From: Tanypteryx hageni | Lineage: Eukaryota > Arthropoda > Insecta > Odonata > Petaluridae | Direction: 5' to 3' | DNA length: 64,000 bases | Assembly (NCBI GenBank): GCA_028673005.1 | Contig: CM054116.1 | Location: 135,771,681 to 135,835,680, forward strand | Shown here: one piece after another, positions 23,160 to 34,617 of the stretch | Layout: each line of letters opens with the position of its first letter | Position numbering within the stretch: the stretch's first letter is position 1 | Program-made: the position numbers and the translations under genes | Notes under the pieces: generated by a model | What the model saw: only the letters and a program-made list of their open reading frames with translations | Database searches by the model: none | Told to the model about the DNA's origin: nothing

Positions 23160-23580
23160 CTTGCATCCTCTCTTTACCTTCAATCCCATTTCCTACTCCC
23201 TCTTCCTCTCTCCCTCCTTCCGTACTCCCTACTCCCGTACTCCCTCCTCCCTCTTCCTCTCTCTCTCCTTCCGTACTTCCTCCTTCCTCCTCCTCTCTCC
23301 CTCTTCCTCTCTCCCTCCTCCCACTTTCTCCTCCCGTACTCCCTCCTCCCTCTTCCTCTCTCTCTCCTTCCGTACTTCCTCCTCCTCTCTCCCTCTTCAT
23401 CTCCCTCTCTCCTCCCACTTTCTCCTCCCGTACTCCCTCCTCCCTCTTCCTCTCTCCCTCCTTCCGTACTTCCTCCTTCCTCATCCTCTCTCCCTCTTCC
23501 TCTCTCCCTCCTTCCGTACTTCCTCCTCCCTCTCCCAGACTTTCTTTCTTCCTCTTTCTTTCCCCCTCTCTCATTCTACT
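23160..23580. repeat. Pyrimidine minisatellite with CCGTACTCCCTCCTCCCTC units
   Basis: Tandem units of about 30-80 bp built from CCTTCCGTACTTCCTCC and CTCTCTCCCTCTTCC words. The 243- and 199-residue plus frames and the 146-residue minus frame are repeat translations with no domain signal. Confidence 0.9.
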
Positions 23581-24301
23581 ATCTTCTTTACCGCACTTTT
23601 ATACTCTTTGTGTTCTTACTCCTTTTTCTCCCTTCTCTCAACTGCTTCTCTTCTCTCCCCGCTCCTCCATGGAATCCCTCCCCTCAATCCATATCAATAT
23701 CTCCATTTACATCCAACCTCAAATTTTTCGCGTAGCGTCCTCTCACTAACGGCTACGATGTCTCTACTCCCGCTCTTTTTCTGTGCGTTTGGAGAAATAA
23801 GGGAATTAATAAAAGTGGACCAGAGTGAACAATAAACACCGATTATTTTTAAAGCAGCATGAAGATTATTTATTTCCCTTTTTAATATGATTATAATGTG
23901 GCTAGGGTATTTTGCTTAAATTTCGAAATATTTTTATTTATATGGTTTAAATAATAGTATTTTTCGTTGATGTTTTATTAATGACAAGTGTTTTCGAAAT
24001 TTTATATGATTTAATTAGCATGAATAGAAAGGCTATTGTATATAATTAAAGGATTTATTACATATCAAAAATTTTAAGTGAACTCAATGAGCAGCTATTT
24101 TGAATAAAATGGTGTACAAGTTGAGAAAGCATGGAAACAGCCACCAATGCAAACCGAAGCTCACGCAAATTAAAATGCTATAGTGCGACAAAAATATTCA
24201 TGCAATTTCTCTTTTTGGCAATGACCTTTTGGATATTTCATTTTTATATTGTCAAAGAGAATGTTGCAGACTTGGTTTTATGCACAAATATTCATCCTTA
24301 T

Positions 24302-24352
24302 ATATGAATAAATATATGTATGTATATATGATTATATATGCATACATATACA
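24302..24352. repeat. TATATG-type microsatellite
   Basis: Short alternating TA/TG stretch in AT-rich intron. Confidence 0.75.
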
Positions 24353-26601
24353 CACATGAAATGTAATTTCTATTGAAGTCATTGAAAACCAGTGCCAAGC
24401 AACACAAGTTTTAATTGTCTAACTTTATTTTAAGGAACATATAGTTTGATAAAATATTGTTGCCATCAAAACTTGGAGTATTCTGGTAAAATGCAAAGCT
24501 AAAACTTACTTGAAAGTTACAATGTAAATGGGATTCTGAAAAAGAGAAACGTAGCATATAATATCATTAACAGTTATGATTAACTTATCAAATTTTGTAT
24601 CTTGAAAGTTCATCTATATAAATATTTTATATGCATGTTTCCGCTCATGGAAACCAAAATTTAACATCTGATATTTAATTAGCTCAGACTCTCTCTCTTT
24701 GTCTCGGGATAAGATTTTGATTGTGCATACATTCATGTTTAATGTCTGTGTGTGTGTGTATTTGTGCAGTATAATGTCTTTAAAACAGATTTCAAGGGAC
24801 TTTAACTTGACGCTTTTAATTAACGAGGACAATTGTGGTAACAAAACAGCTACTGTCTCACCTTGATGATATTTATTCGTGGTTAAAACTTAATTTTATG
24901 CATGAATTATGTTAACTATATTTTCGTTGGAGACTAGCCAGATTCGTATAAAAATGTATTAACCGATTTTTGTACTAACAAGTTTTTCTGTGTGTGTGTA
25001 AATATGTGCATACATAAATAAACGTACGTATACTACTAATCACATTCTTTATACATACTGTTGGAAATAAAGAACATGGGAGGAGCGAAAAAGTAAAAAA
25101 GGAAGAATTCACTCGTTCCCGTCAACTGCGACAGAGGTCGAATCGTTCCGGAATTTGGAGAAATCCTGGAAACATCCTCGTCCTGAAAATACGCCTTGGA
25201 TGGCGTTCGATTTTCCCGTGCTAAGAATTATGACATTGTTAAAAACGTCCTTGCCCAGGGGTTGTATTCTCCTAGAATAATGGAATTATAATTTCTGTAC
25301 TCAGAAGGCAACCATGATGATTAAGACAACTCTTCCCATAATCAAATGGGAATTTCATCCCTATGAATTAAATAACGATTTACTTTAGAATATATTACAA
25401 AATAGTGTATAAATAAATGCGACTAGATGTCTCCGCCCCCTGTGCGCTTAGTGGGCCAACCCCAGCTCCGGTTTTCCCGCCTCTTCTTTCAGTTTTGTTT
25501 ATTTTTAATGCATTTTAGCAATGTGAACGTTGCCTATTTAATAGTTTATTAATTATTCAATTCGCATTGTTAAATTTTCTCCGTTCTGTGACTTGATTCC
25601 TCAGCTCTTTAAGGCTTGGATTTTTTCGATCTTGGATGACATTCTTCACAAAACTTATTTATATGCTGCTTTTGTGATGGTTTGACCAATAATTCACTGC
25701 TTGGATTGACAGTTCATTAGTCTAAACTTCTTCTATCCCAGATGCAGACCTGTACTGTATTTATTCATACTTGTATAAAAAAAATTGTTGCATGAATTGT
25801 GCGTATAGTAACTGTACAGACATTATGTGCTAACCACTCGTGGTTCGAAAAATTGTACATCTCGGAACGACTTCGTTCCCAAGCTTTCTGAATATGAGAA
25901 ATCCAATCTCTATATGGAAATTACATTCAATCACGGAAATTACAATTTACATGGGGTAAGATAGGATTCAATAAAAGCGAACCTTTTCTTGTTTTAGTTT
26001 TAATTTAGTTTTCGTTTTTTTTAGTGTTTCGTTTGCAAAAAAGTAAAATTCTTCCAGTAGCATAATAATGTCATTTTCCGAAATATTTTTACAAGTGCAA
26101 TTGTGTGTCCCCGTATTACAATTTGAAATATAGAGAATTGTTTCTTCAAGAGGGTGTACCTATTTACTACATAAAGCACTCATAGTCACTGAAATGCTCT
26201 TAATTAAGTTCTAATTGCCAACGGCGTTAAGTATCACGGAAAATTTGGATTTAATTTATACAAAAATAATCTGAAGATCGCGGTTCCAAAGAATTCCATT
26301 GCACACACGCCGTCCAGACTTAAGTGCCCGTTTGCGTACAGATTCTGTATCGAAAAATTAAGTCTCACTGCTAATATGGAGGAGCGCTAAAAACGACCAC
26401 AAAATTGCCTTCCACACGTAGAAACGTACATGAGCCAGAATGAGATCGAGGTGTAATAACAAAGCACCGAATATTCGAACTTGCTTATTACGAATAATAT
26501 TTTGATGGCATACGCTTTAATGTGATTACGCCGCATTTTTAATAAGTAACACTTGTAAGCAATGAATTAGTTTTCATTAATCTCTCCTGTAAATTAAAGG
26601 T

Positions 26602-26955
26602 TTTGTCTATTTGTCTGTTTGTTTGTTCAGCTATACAAATCCACATGCTTGATCCTAGTGACACCAAACTTGGTGTGTTATTTAATGGGACCGAAAGGAA
26701 GACCGTAGTCAGGTATTGGGGATCCTAGAAATGGGATGAGCCAGGAAACAGGATTTAGAGATTTTTTCAGTTCAACAATTTTTACCAAGCTGATTTTCCT
26801 CCAAGACCTCATTTAAATGAAACTTTAAGAGATCCAATAGACATCAATTTTGGACTTGTAGCTGGGGATAAATGATGGATTTATAAATATTTATTTTGTG
26901 TTTTTGAAGCTGAAATCATCGACATCAACCCGGGCATCGCCGATTAATTTTCTAG
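26602..26955 (+). mobile_element. Helitron-like non-autonomous element, copy 1
   Basis: The stretch starts with TTTGTCTGTTTG and CTATACAAATCCACATG, then CACCAAACTTGGTG, and ends ACCCGGGCATCGCCG followed by ATTAATTTT and CTAG-T. A short GC-rich hairpin about ten bases before a CTRRT end is the Helitron 3' signature, and CAAATCCACA plus AAACTTGG words are common in arthropod Helitron-type repeats. The same two ends occur in the element at 37.6-38.43 kb, so this is a real repeat family. No Rep/helicase coding is present. The exact 5' border is approximate. Confidence 0.55.
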
Positions 26956-26999
26956 TAAAATATAAAGTGTAGTGAGCGTCGTATCATTTTCCCGATTTC

Positions 27000-27180
27000 A
27001 AGTGAAAGAGAGAGAGAGGGAGGGGGGATGTGAGAGGAGGAGCTCCTGCAGCTCCTCCCCTCTCGCGGGGGCGGGGGCGGAGAGTCTCCTTTGCCCCCTG
27101 CCCCCTCGCGACGGCGGGGGTGGCGTCGCACGCCGCTCCTCTCGCCGCCACGCCAACGCTCCCTCAACCGCCGAAACTTC
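27000..27180. other. GC-rich stretch next to exon 4
   Basis: GC-rich sequence (GCGGGGGCGGGGGCGGAG, CGACGGCGGGGGTGGCGTCG) just downstream of the exon 4 donor in transcript sense, with a GA run at 27005-27030. The open frames here are artefacts of composition and read-through from exon 4. Confidence 0.6.
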
Positions 27181-27190
27181 GACCTCCTAC

Positions 27191-27300
27191 CTGTTGTACA
27201 TGAGGACGTCGGGTTTCCATATTCGATGCGGCGGAATCCGAAGATCCTTAACGCCTCCAAATTCGGACGAGTTCCAGCGAAGGTTTACGTCGTTCCACTC
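27191..27300 (-). CDS. nAChRalpha6: nAChR alpha exon 4 (loop A region)
   Basis: This 110-bp exon encodes extracellular-domain strands through loop A. The translation begins EWNDVNLRWNSSEFGGVKDL and continues RIPPHRIWKPDVLMYN plus two bases of a Ser codon. WKPDVLMYN is the family loop A signature, and NSS is a glycosylation sequon. The acceptor is CTCATCTCAG before 27300 and the donor is GTAGGAGG from 27190. The split AG plus T from exon 5 gives Ser, completing YNSAD. Length equals vertebrate alpha7 exon 4. The exon lies in a locally GC-rich stretch flanked by a purine-rich minisatellite. The call is secure. Confidence 0.96.
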
Positions 27301-29877
27301 CTGAGATGAGGAAGAAGGATTAGGGAGGAGCGGAGGAGGATTGAATAGGTGCGAAGGATGGTTGCGAAAGTGCGTGGGTGGATTGGGGAGGTGCGGAGGA
27401 GGATTGGAGAGGAGTGGAGAAGGATTGGGGAGGTGGATTGGGGAGATGGATTGGGGAGGTGGATTGGGGAGGAGAGGAGAAGGTCGAGGGAAAAAAGCGG
27501 AGAGAGATCAGTACATATATGCTTGCTCGGAAACCCAATTGGTATTTCCGAAACTACTTCCGAACTAAAACAATGCATTTCTCAGAATTTGGGACTAATC
27601 CCGTTCTCGTGCAGTTAGCAATGCATTCGATGATTAATCTACACAAATTTAGCATCGCCGAATTTTCCCGCTAGATGGCCGCATACGAATGAAATCCTCT
27701 CACACTCTCTCTCTAATCGAATGTTTTCATTATCCTCGAATAATTACTTTCGCGTTCAGAAGGTGATTTAAAACGCTGGTCCATTAATTGCGACTCGAGT
27801 CCCGCTCGTCCCGTAAGGCGCTGGGTCCCCTTGGCGCTGCAACATGAGTCCGTTGCTCGGTGAACAAATTGAGAGAGTATAAAAGATCAGCGAGCCGTAT
27901 ATACAACAAAAAACTCCGCATTGATTTCTGAATTGTTTTCCGCCACTAAATGCACCGGAGCTTCGCTATTGAATATCGATCATTTAGAATAATGCAACCA
28001 TAATGCGGGCGAATTCGACGTTTTATTGGATTTCGTACGATCGAGTTTAAAATTCATTTTATATCTCTCCATCACGACGACCAAACCCATTCTTCCTTGG
28101 GAGATGGCGACTTAAGAGAATTATTTTATCATTCTCACGCGTCCTGATCAGCGAAGGTTGAAAAACACAAATTAGAGCAAAAATTTCGATGGCGAGTTAT
28201 TCCCACAAATGAAGAGAGAGTAGCAATAGCTATAGTTGTAGAATTCTAACTTTAGCTCTGACAATCAAGAAAAAATTAAAGTAAGAGAGCTGTCAAAAAG
28301 GACTCCAGCCAGTCACTGAATTGGCATATCATGCATTGCCGCTGTCCTTACCTTTCCTTCCGGCCCCTTCTATGAGATTTGTCAACTTCGCCCCTCCCCT
28401 GCTTTATGTCAGAGCTCAAGTTATATATCATCTGCAATTGTTAATGCTTTTGGCATTTTTAGGAAAAACAACGATGAATGGCAGAATTGTAAAATAAACG
28501 TGGCGAAAATGCAAGCGCGTAACCGTCTGCCTTGAACTCTCACCCCCTCTCCCACGCTCCCCGTAGTACCCCGTCGTCAAATGGGTTTGGCTCGTCGCGC
28601 CGGCTCTATTCGACGGTCCTCCGTCGCGAGCCTCATGCCTCCACCTCTTCCGCATGCTGCTGCCGTCAGACACAGCGGCCAGAGAGGTGGAGAGAGGAGT
28701 GAGAAAGAGAAGGTTCCTCTCTGGAGAGAGAAAGAGAGAAAAAAGAAAAAGACACGCAGACGTACGTATAGCATTATCGTGCAAGATGCGTGGTTCTGCG
28801 GTCACCATTGAACACGTGAAGCTCACAAACTAGCATCTAATAAGCATGCTTTCATCGTGCTCACAAACGCCACTCTCATGCAAGTGTGGCGTTGAGACAT
28901 GTTCATGCATAGGATGATATGCTGAGCATCAGTATGCAATAACGAGCTCGAAGCATGTATTTTAATTACAATATTTTTTTATTATTTTAACTCTCATATA
29001 ACAATTTAAGCCATTTTGGTAGATTATTTATATAAAATTAATTTATATTACTTATGAGTTGTTCTAAGTGTTGTATTTGTTGGAAGATTTTTTTAAATCT
29101 TGGCTTTGTTTTTGCATGATTTTTTCAAAAATATATTATTATTCAATAAAAAGTGATTAAGAATATATGATTTTGATTTACAGAACTATTTATTAATGAC
29201 GAAAATTCACATTATTATTTATGTTTGGAGACGGTTTATTCTCTATATAATTTTCTGTAATGAAAAGTACACCCCCAAATTTACACTAATAGCATGCCCG
29301 AGGTTCAATTAATACAAATAACTACAATCAAATTTACGGAAGATATGCATAATCTAAACTTTTCCCGAGGAGTCATCAAAGCCAGAAAATGTATCTGAAA
29401 TAGCAAACCACCAAAAGGCGTAACTCTAACATTAAATTCAAACCCCAAAATAAACATAACGAAGTTTTTGTTTTATCTACTGCAAGGCTTATGGGTCCAA
29501 GAGTTATGAACGATAATTCAACGAAAGCAAAGAAATACAAAAATCACAATTTATATCCAATGTTTTACCGAGAGAAATCATGCAAAATCCTACTTTTCCG
29601 AGTGCCTAGCGATGGGGTGTGTACGAGTGAGCCAAAAGTATATATTTGATATTAAAAAGAAATGAAAGATTTATAGATCGAGGATAAATCGAGTTGTCAG
29701 CAATGTTTTGGCAATGCGTCAGTAAATAGGTAAAGTATATTAATATTTTCGTTATAAAGGCGAACTTATTGCAGAATGTAAATGATTCCATTTGTAAATG
29801 AATAAATACCGAGCCAAAAATTTTAAACAACTTACTTTATCCTCTAGTTTAAGGAAACTTCAGTTAGTCTGACTTAC
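27301..29877 (-). other. Intron between exon 3b and exon 4
   Basis: A 2.6-kb intron with donor GTAAGT and acceptor CATCTCAG. It holds the purine minisatellite beside exon 4 and a GC-rich part at about 28.5-28.72 kb (open on both strands, no recognisable product). Otherwise it is AT-rich and I see nothing else. Confidence 0.8.
27325..27485. repeat. Purine minisatellite GATTGGGGAGGTG
   Basis: About ten degenerate copies of a 10-15 bp unit (GGATTGGGGAGGTG, GGATTGGAGAGGAGTGGAGA). In the transcript this is pyrimidine-rich and ends about 25 bp before the exon 4 acceptor, so it may act as or extend the polypyrimidine tract. Confidence 0.85.
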
Positions 29878-29922
29878 CAGTTTTAACCATATGTTTGTTA
29901 TTAGAAGCTGATTCTTCTCATC
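29878..29922 (-). CDS. nAChRalpha6: nAChR alpha alternative exon 3b (loop D version b)
   Basis: A 15-codon exon reads DEKNQLLITNIWLKL, with acceptor ATTATCCAATAG-like context ending in TAG and donor GTAAGT. It is the second copy of the loop D exon and has the same 45-bp length and phase as the copy at 30790-30834. Six of 15 residues differ between them (Q-M-L-T-T-N-A versus Q-L-L-I-T-N-I and N versus K near the end). The Asn/Lys change falls two residues after the conserved Trp, a position facing bound agonist in related receptors. It matches the pattern of Drosophila alpha6 exon 3b. Exclusive splicing is an inference from homology; nothing visible here, such as a frame shift on double inclusion, enforces it. 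Confidence 0.93.
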
Positions 29923-30789
29923 CTATTATCCATGCAATGAGAAGAAAATGTGCTCGTGTTAGTCTCTGAAACAATGCATACACACAAACACACAGACATT
30001 CAACAGTCAGAACAAGAGGGGTTTGCAGGACAGCAACAGGGGCAGAAATCTGACAAGATCTTCAGTGATTCACGGGGCACGAGAAGATTGACCTCTCGAA
30101 TCCATGCCGCATAGAGTTTGTCAGTTGCATTTCACATAACCACATTATCATCCATCGAAAGACTCTCGTTTTTAACCGGTCATTTATCAAATTTCTTCGC
30201 AAATTTCTGCCCCATTGCTCGAGTAATCCCATTGTTCCATTACAACAAAGCGATGGCCCCGTTTGCTTTCTAATTTGCTCCATTTTCATTATTTTTGCCG
30301 AAGGGCCTGGAATTCCTCATCGGGTCTTCCACGCCCTTCTAGCTAACCATTCCCCGAGCAGAAGCACCTATCCCTTTTGGCGCCTTCTCCCCTCCTAATC
30401 CCTCTCCGCCTCTCCCTTCTCTCTCTTCGACCGAACCCTTTCTCCACACCTCGCCGCATACTCCCTCTTTGCCATCAAAGGTGCTGCTCCGCTGCGGCCT
30501 TGTGTCAAACAGAGAGAACGTTGCAATCTTCTGCTGGTCGCAGTGAGTAAGGCCGTTGAAGCGGAGGGAAAAGCTCGGCGAGCGCAGTGAGGGGAGAAGT
30601 CGATACAAGTGGTTAGTATTTCCTTCTTCGACTGTCGCGATTAGTTTTTTGACGGTAATCTCGGGATAGGAGAGGCTCAAAGAGATAGAGAGATTAGCAC
30701 CCTTACCCGGGGTTTGGTTCGCTTTACGGTAAAAAAAAACTTGCAATGTTTGAAGCGTGAATGTGGGGACGACATTATCCCCAACTTAC
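29923..30789 (-). other. Intron between exons 3a and 3b
   Basis: An 867-bp intron separating the two alternative loop D exons, with a GC-richer middle (about 30.34-30.7 kb; CCTTTCTCC and GCGGAGGG words). Control elements for exclusive exon choice would be expected here, but I cannot identify any by eye. Confidence 0.8.
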
Positions 30790-30834
30790 CAAATTTAACC
30801 AAGCGTTCGTGGTAAGCATTTGGTTCTTTTCATC
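30790..30834 (-). CDS. nAChRalpha6: nAChR alpha alternative exon 3a (loop D version a)
   Basis: A 15-codon exon reads DEKNQMLTTNAWLNL. It is preceded by CTTCTACAG and followed by the donor GTAAGT. It encodes the strand containing loop D, which forms the complementary face of the agonist site; the Trp corresponds to Trp55 of vertebrate alpha7. Length (45 bp) and phase (0/0) equal those of the sister exon about 870 bp downstream, so either can join exon 2 (ending IIDV) to exon 4 (starting EWND). The sequence resembles Drosophila alpha6 exon 3a. Mutually exclusive use is known for that family and is inferred here. The exon is too short to be found by ORF length alone. Confidence 0.93.
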
Positions 30835-32180
30835 CTGTAGAAGGAAAGCAATTAAACGTACACTTAAGGCTCGGACTGATTGCCCATTCGAGATTTTCTA
30901 ATTCATTAGCATCGATTGGAATGTCAAAGGAATAAGGAAAACAAATGGCTGTTACGGTTTGTGTCTGCTCAAAAATCACACCTGTAGGTGAAAGCAAAAC
31001 ATTTCTATTGACGTAATAATAATTTTAATTTGGCATTCTTCTGTAAAACACCCCAAAAGAGACAAACAGCCGCGAGAATATTTGATTGAATATTTTGCAA
31101 GAGCATGTTAAAAAAACTGGGGAGTTAATTTATTTTTAAGTAGATTGATATCACATGAATTAACTCCGAAAAAATAATTAACATTATTTTCAAGGCAAAA
31201 ATACTTTTTAATAAAATGTACAATTCCGAAAAATCCATTTAAGTGAAAATATTTAAATTATATTTTATAAATATCTCTATTTAATTTTTGAGCATGAAAA
31301 GGTTTTTGACAGCTATCCGTCGACACACAAATTCCAGTCCGTTTACATGCGATGAATAATGCACAGAAAAAGCTGAGGAAAACTCTGGAACGAGTGACAA
31401 ACAATAATTTTACAATTATGTTACTTAAATATAATCATATTTTAAGTGAGAATGAGCAAAATGCATTTGAAAATTGCTTTAATTTTCTTGTGCTTGACAT
31501 TTTTCCATCTATGGATCACTCCTAACTTGGAGGTCGCCCATCATGATGTAATTCCGAAACACCTAATATCCACGACCCGGACGCATGATTCTGTCATGGT
31601 TAAAGCTCATTTGGTGAAAAATTACGATAGAATCCGAGATAGAGTTATGATCGTAGCAGAATTTTACTGCAGCTTTTTGCTGTAGTTAATATAATAAAAT
31701 ATATGAACAATGGAGTGTCTAACAAAACGACACTTACAAAAGATACATCATTAAATTATCACCTTAAAATCCTGATAATATGGGTGTGCGTTCTTCTTAT
31801 TTATAGGTCATGGGTACATAATGGTTATTAATCACACATTCCCCTCATCGAATAGAAATTGTATAGATAATGAAAACATTTCCTGTAGGCACGCAATAGT
31901 AGATTTTTATCTTATTCGAATATACTGCAGCAGAACTATCAAGGAGGACATCTGCGTTATTACTGAAATACATGTCTGGATTCCTCACCTACGAATATAA
32001 GATTTACTAAGCGATTCAAGTCAAAAGGTGATTTCGATAATTGAGTCTTCACAGTAAAACATGACCATATTTTTGTTTTAGTATTATAAAGTAAAAAACA
32101 TTTCCAAGGAAATAATTTTCCCTTTTCAATTAATTATTACCTTAAATAATGATGTGGAAAAAGAAACATAACGAGTAACG

Positions 32181-33800
32181 AGTGGCCACCACATGACTTT
32201 CTCCATATCTGTAATATTTCTAAAAATTCCAAGTAGATTAAATGATAATAAATATTTTAAGGAACTGCGAGAAAAATTTAAAGACTTTACAAATAACAGA
32301 AATAAACTCAAACCATAGCCTTCTGAAATTGGATATAGCCCCGAAGCCCAACAATTAAGAAAAGAAAAAGGAGCGTTACTATGACGTAACTAAGCGAAAA
32401 ATGTTTACAATTGTTGCCGGTACGTGGTGTGGTTGTGGCAACTAAAAAAATAGTTTTTAAGATATCTCTTAAACAATGCATTATGGGGGTTGTAGAAAAT
32501 TAAATTTCCTACAACTTTTATTCCAATACTTTTTTAATTTCCCCATATACGTTGTATGGGGGAAAGTACTGTATTCATGAAAAAAATCGACTTCGAGATT
32601 TCAACGGAAATACACGTTTTGAGGTCCCCTGAACACGTTTTGACCATTTTCTCGATGATGTCAGTGTGTGTGAGATAGCTTTTTGTGGGTGCTCTAACTC
32701 AAAAACTATTAATCAGATCAACGCGAAACTTTATATTTAACATTTTTATAAAAGTCACAAGAACTGATTAGCTTTTGGTAAAAATCAGTCGACCGGAAGT
32801 GGGCGTTTATTCTTGTCACTTATCCGTTATTTTGAAATATTTTCTTCAATATTTGATAAATATAAAAATGTATTGGAATAAAAGTTGTAGAAAATATTAT
32901 TTTTTACAATCTTTGTTTGAAATATTTTTCCATATAATGCATTGTTTAAGAGATGTCTTATATTTTTAGCTGCCACCACCACGCCACCTGCCGACGACTA
33001 TTGTTAACAATGCTTAGTTACGTCTTAGTAACGCTCCAATTTCTTTTCTTAATTGTTGGAGCTTAGTGGCGATATCCAATATTAGAAGGCTATGGTTTGA
33101 GTTTATTTCTGTTCTTTGTAAAAGTCTAAAAATTTTCGGTTTCTTAAAATATTTATTATTATTTAACCTATTCTGAAGTTTTAAAAATATTACAGAGATG
33201 GAGAAAGTCATGTGGTGGCCACATCAGATTTTTACATTAATAAAGTATTTTTAAAAAATAATCTGGCGAGTAAACGCCCACTTCCGGTTGACCGACTTTT
33301 ACCAAAATTTATCAGTTCTTTGGCCTTTAACAAAAATGTCAAATATAAAATTTTGCGTTGACCTTATTAATAGCTTTAGAGTTAGAGTGCCCACAAAAAA
33401 ACTGCCACATACATACTTCATCGAGAAAATTGTCAAAACGTGTTCATGGGACCTAAAAACGTATATTTCCGTTGAAATCTCAAAATCGATTTTTTTCATG
33501 AAAACAATACTTTCCCCTATACTACGTATGAAGAAAGTAAAAATGGAGTGTGTATCAAATGCGCTAAATGGACAAATAAATTTTCTATTCTTTAATATGG
33601 AAAACTGTTGTTTAGTGAATGTTAAAAAAGTTTAAGAAAATTTGATATATTTTGCGTTATCAACCTCGAAAATAATGAATTCGATCTTTAAAATTATTTT
33701 AGCGAGAAAATTTTCACTTTCTCCATACGTAGTATAGGGGAAAGTATTGTTTTCATGAAAAAATCTATTTCGAGATTTCAACGGAAATGAGTTGTTCTGT
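32181..33800. repeat. Complex inverted repeats in A-B-A'-B' order
   Basis: Block A (about 32181-32540) is repeated in reverse complement at about 32865-33224. Block B (about 32545-32830) is repeated in reverse complement at about 33265-33540. A third partial B copy (33705-33800) lies in direct orientation. Shared words include GTGGCCACCACATGACTTTC, GGAGCGTTACTA-GACGTAACTA, CTACAACTTTTATTCCAATA, CGGAAGTGGGCGTTTA and GATTTCAACGGAAAT. Copies differ by substitutions and small indels, so the event is not very recent. The order is not that of a simple hairpin; it fits a tandem A-B array with one part inverted, or nested insertion. Open frames across it have no recognisable product. Confidence 0.85.
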
Positions 33801-34617
33801 TGCCACTTAACTCTGTCAATTTTATTAGAATTTGTAAAACTATTCTTTCTTTAGCTATTTACAATCGCTTCGATTGTTTATAAACTACATGCTGCATTTA
33901 TTATTTTTCTGTTTACTGTTTTTAATCCCCCATGAATGAAGTTTACAAGGTACGTTGAGCAAAATAGTCTCTGACAAGAGTTTAATGGCGAAGGAAGGTT
34001 GAATTTTAATAGCAAAGTGCGGTGGTGTGGAATATTGGGTGACGCTCAAGGGCAATACGATTCCGAATTGCCTTCCACTTTTAGGGTAAAACTAATAATT
34101 ATACGTCTGATTATGAACTTGAGTTGCTGGTATGCAATGTTATTGAATGTAGATGACGGTGAGCTGTCCGTTGATAAAAGCTAAGATCCAAAAATAATTT
34201 TTCGTAAGGCAAACGGCAAATATGGAATTTTTAGTATGCAAACATCTTTACCTGTAATAAGAAATGACAACACATTGCACTATAGTATCATTTCCTATTA
34301 TACAATCATTCCACAAAGTTACACCAAGAACAGTCGAGATGATATTAACTTGATATTAATATTTTATACATATGGATATCCATTCATGAGGTGTGATATT
34401 ATTCTGTGAGGTTAATGTTAACATGTTGTGGTAATGAGGAATCTAGCTGTTCACGGATGGGATTATATAAATAATTTTCGGATATTTTAACACTATTTAC
34501 AATAAAAATGACAAGAGATAAAATAAGAAAACATTGCCATAACAAAACCTCTGTATTTTGTGGGATCTACAGCGATGTAGTATAAAAGTACTTGCAACCT
34601 TTCGTCATCTCTATATA

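Larger units (their letters stand above)
16432..27190 (-). other. Large intron between exons 4 and 5
   Basis: A 10.8-kb intron. Contents in plus coordinates: a GC-rich block just upstream of exon 5 (16.50-16.63 kb), a GC-rich purine stretch at 17.05-17.2 kb, GA repeats at 17.6-17.75 kb, AAT-type repeats near 18.0 kb, a GC-rich island at 20.04-20.22 kb, CA and pyrimidine minisatellites at 20.98-21.45 kb, another pyrimidine minisatellite at 23.16-23.58 kb, and a Helitron-like element at 26.6-26.96 kb. Stretches 18.1-20.0, 21.5-23.1 and 23.9-26.6 kb are AT-rich and show nothing I recognise beyond a short TATATG microsatellite near 24.31-24.35 kb. Confidence 0.75.

Noticed and set aside
23104..23835. 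243- and 199-codon overlapping plus frames
   Set aside because: Both overlap in different frames over a pyrimidine minisatellite; repeat periodicity, not codon structure, explains them.
31446..31685. 79-codon plus-strand frame starting with a hydrophobic, signal-peptide-like segment
   Set aside because: It has a plausible-looking N-terminus, but the rest shows no family signature, lies in AT-rich intron, and is well within chance length; no supporting promoter or polyadenylation context could be established.
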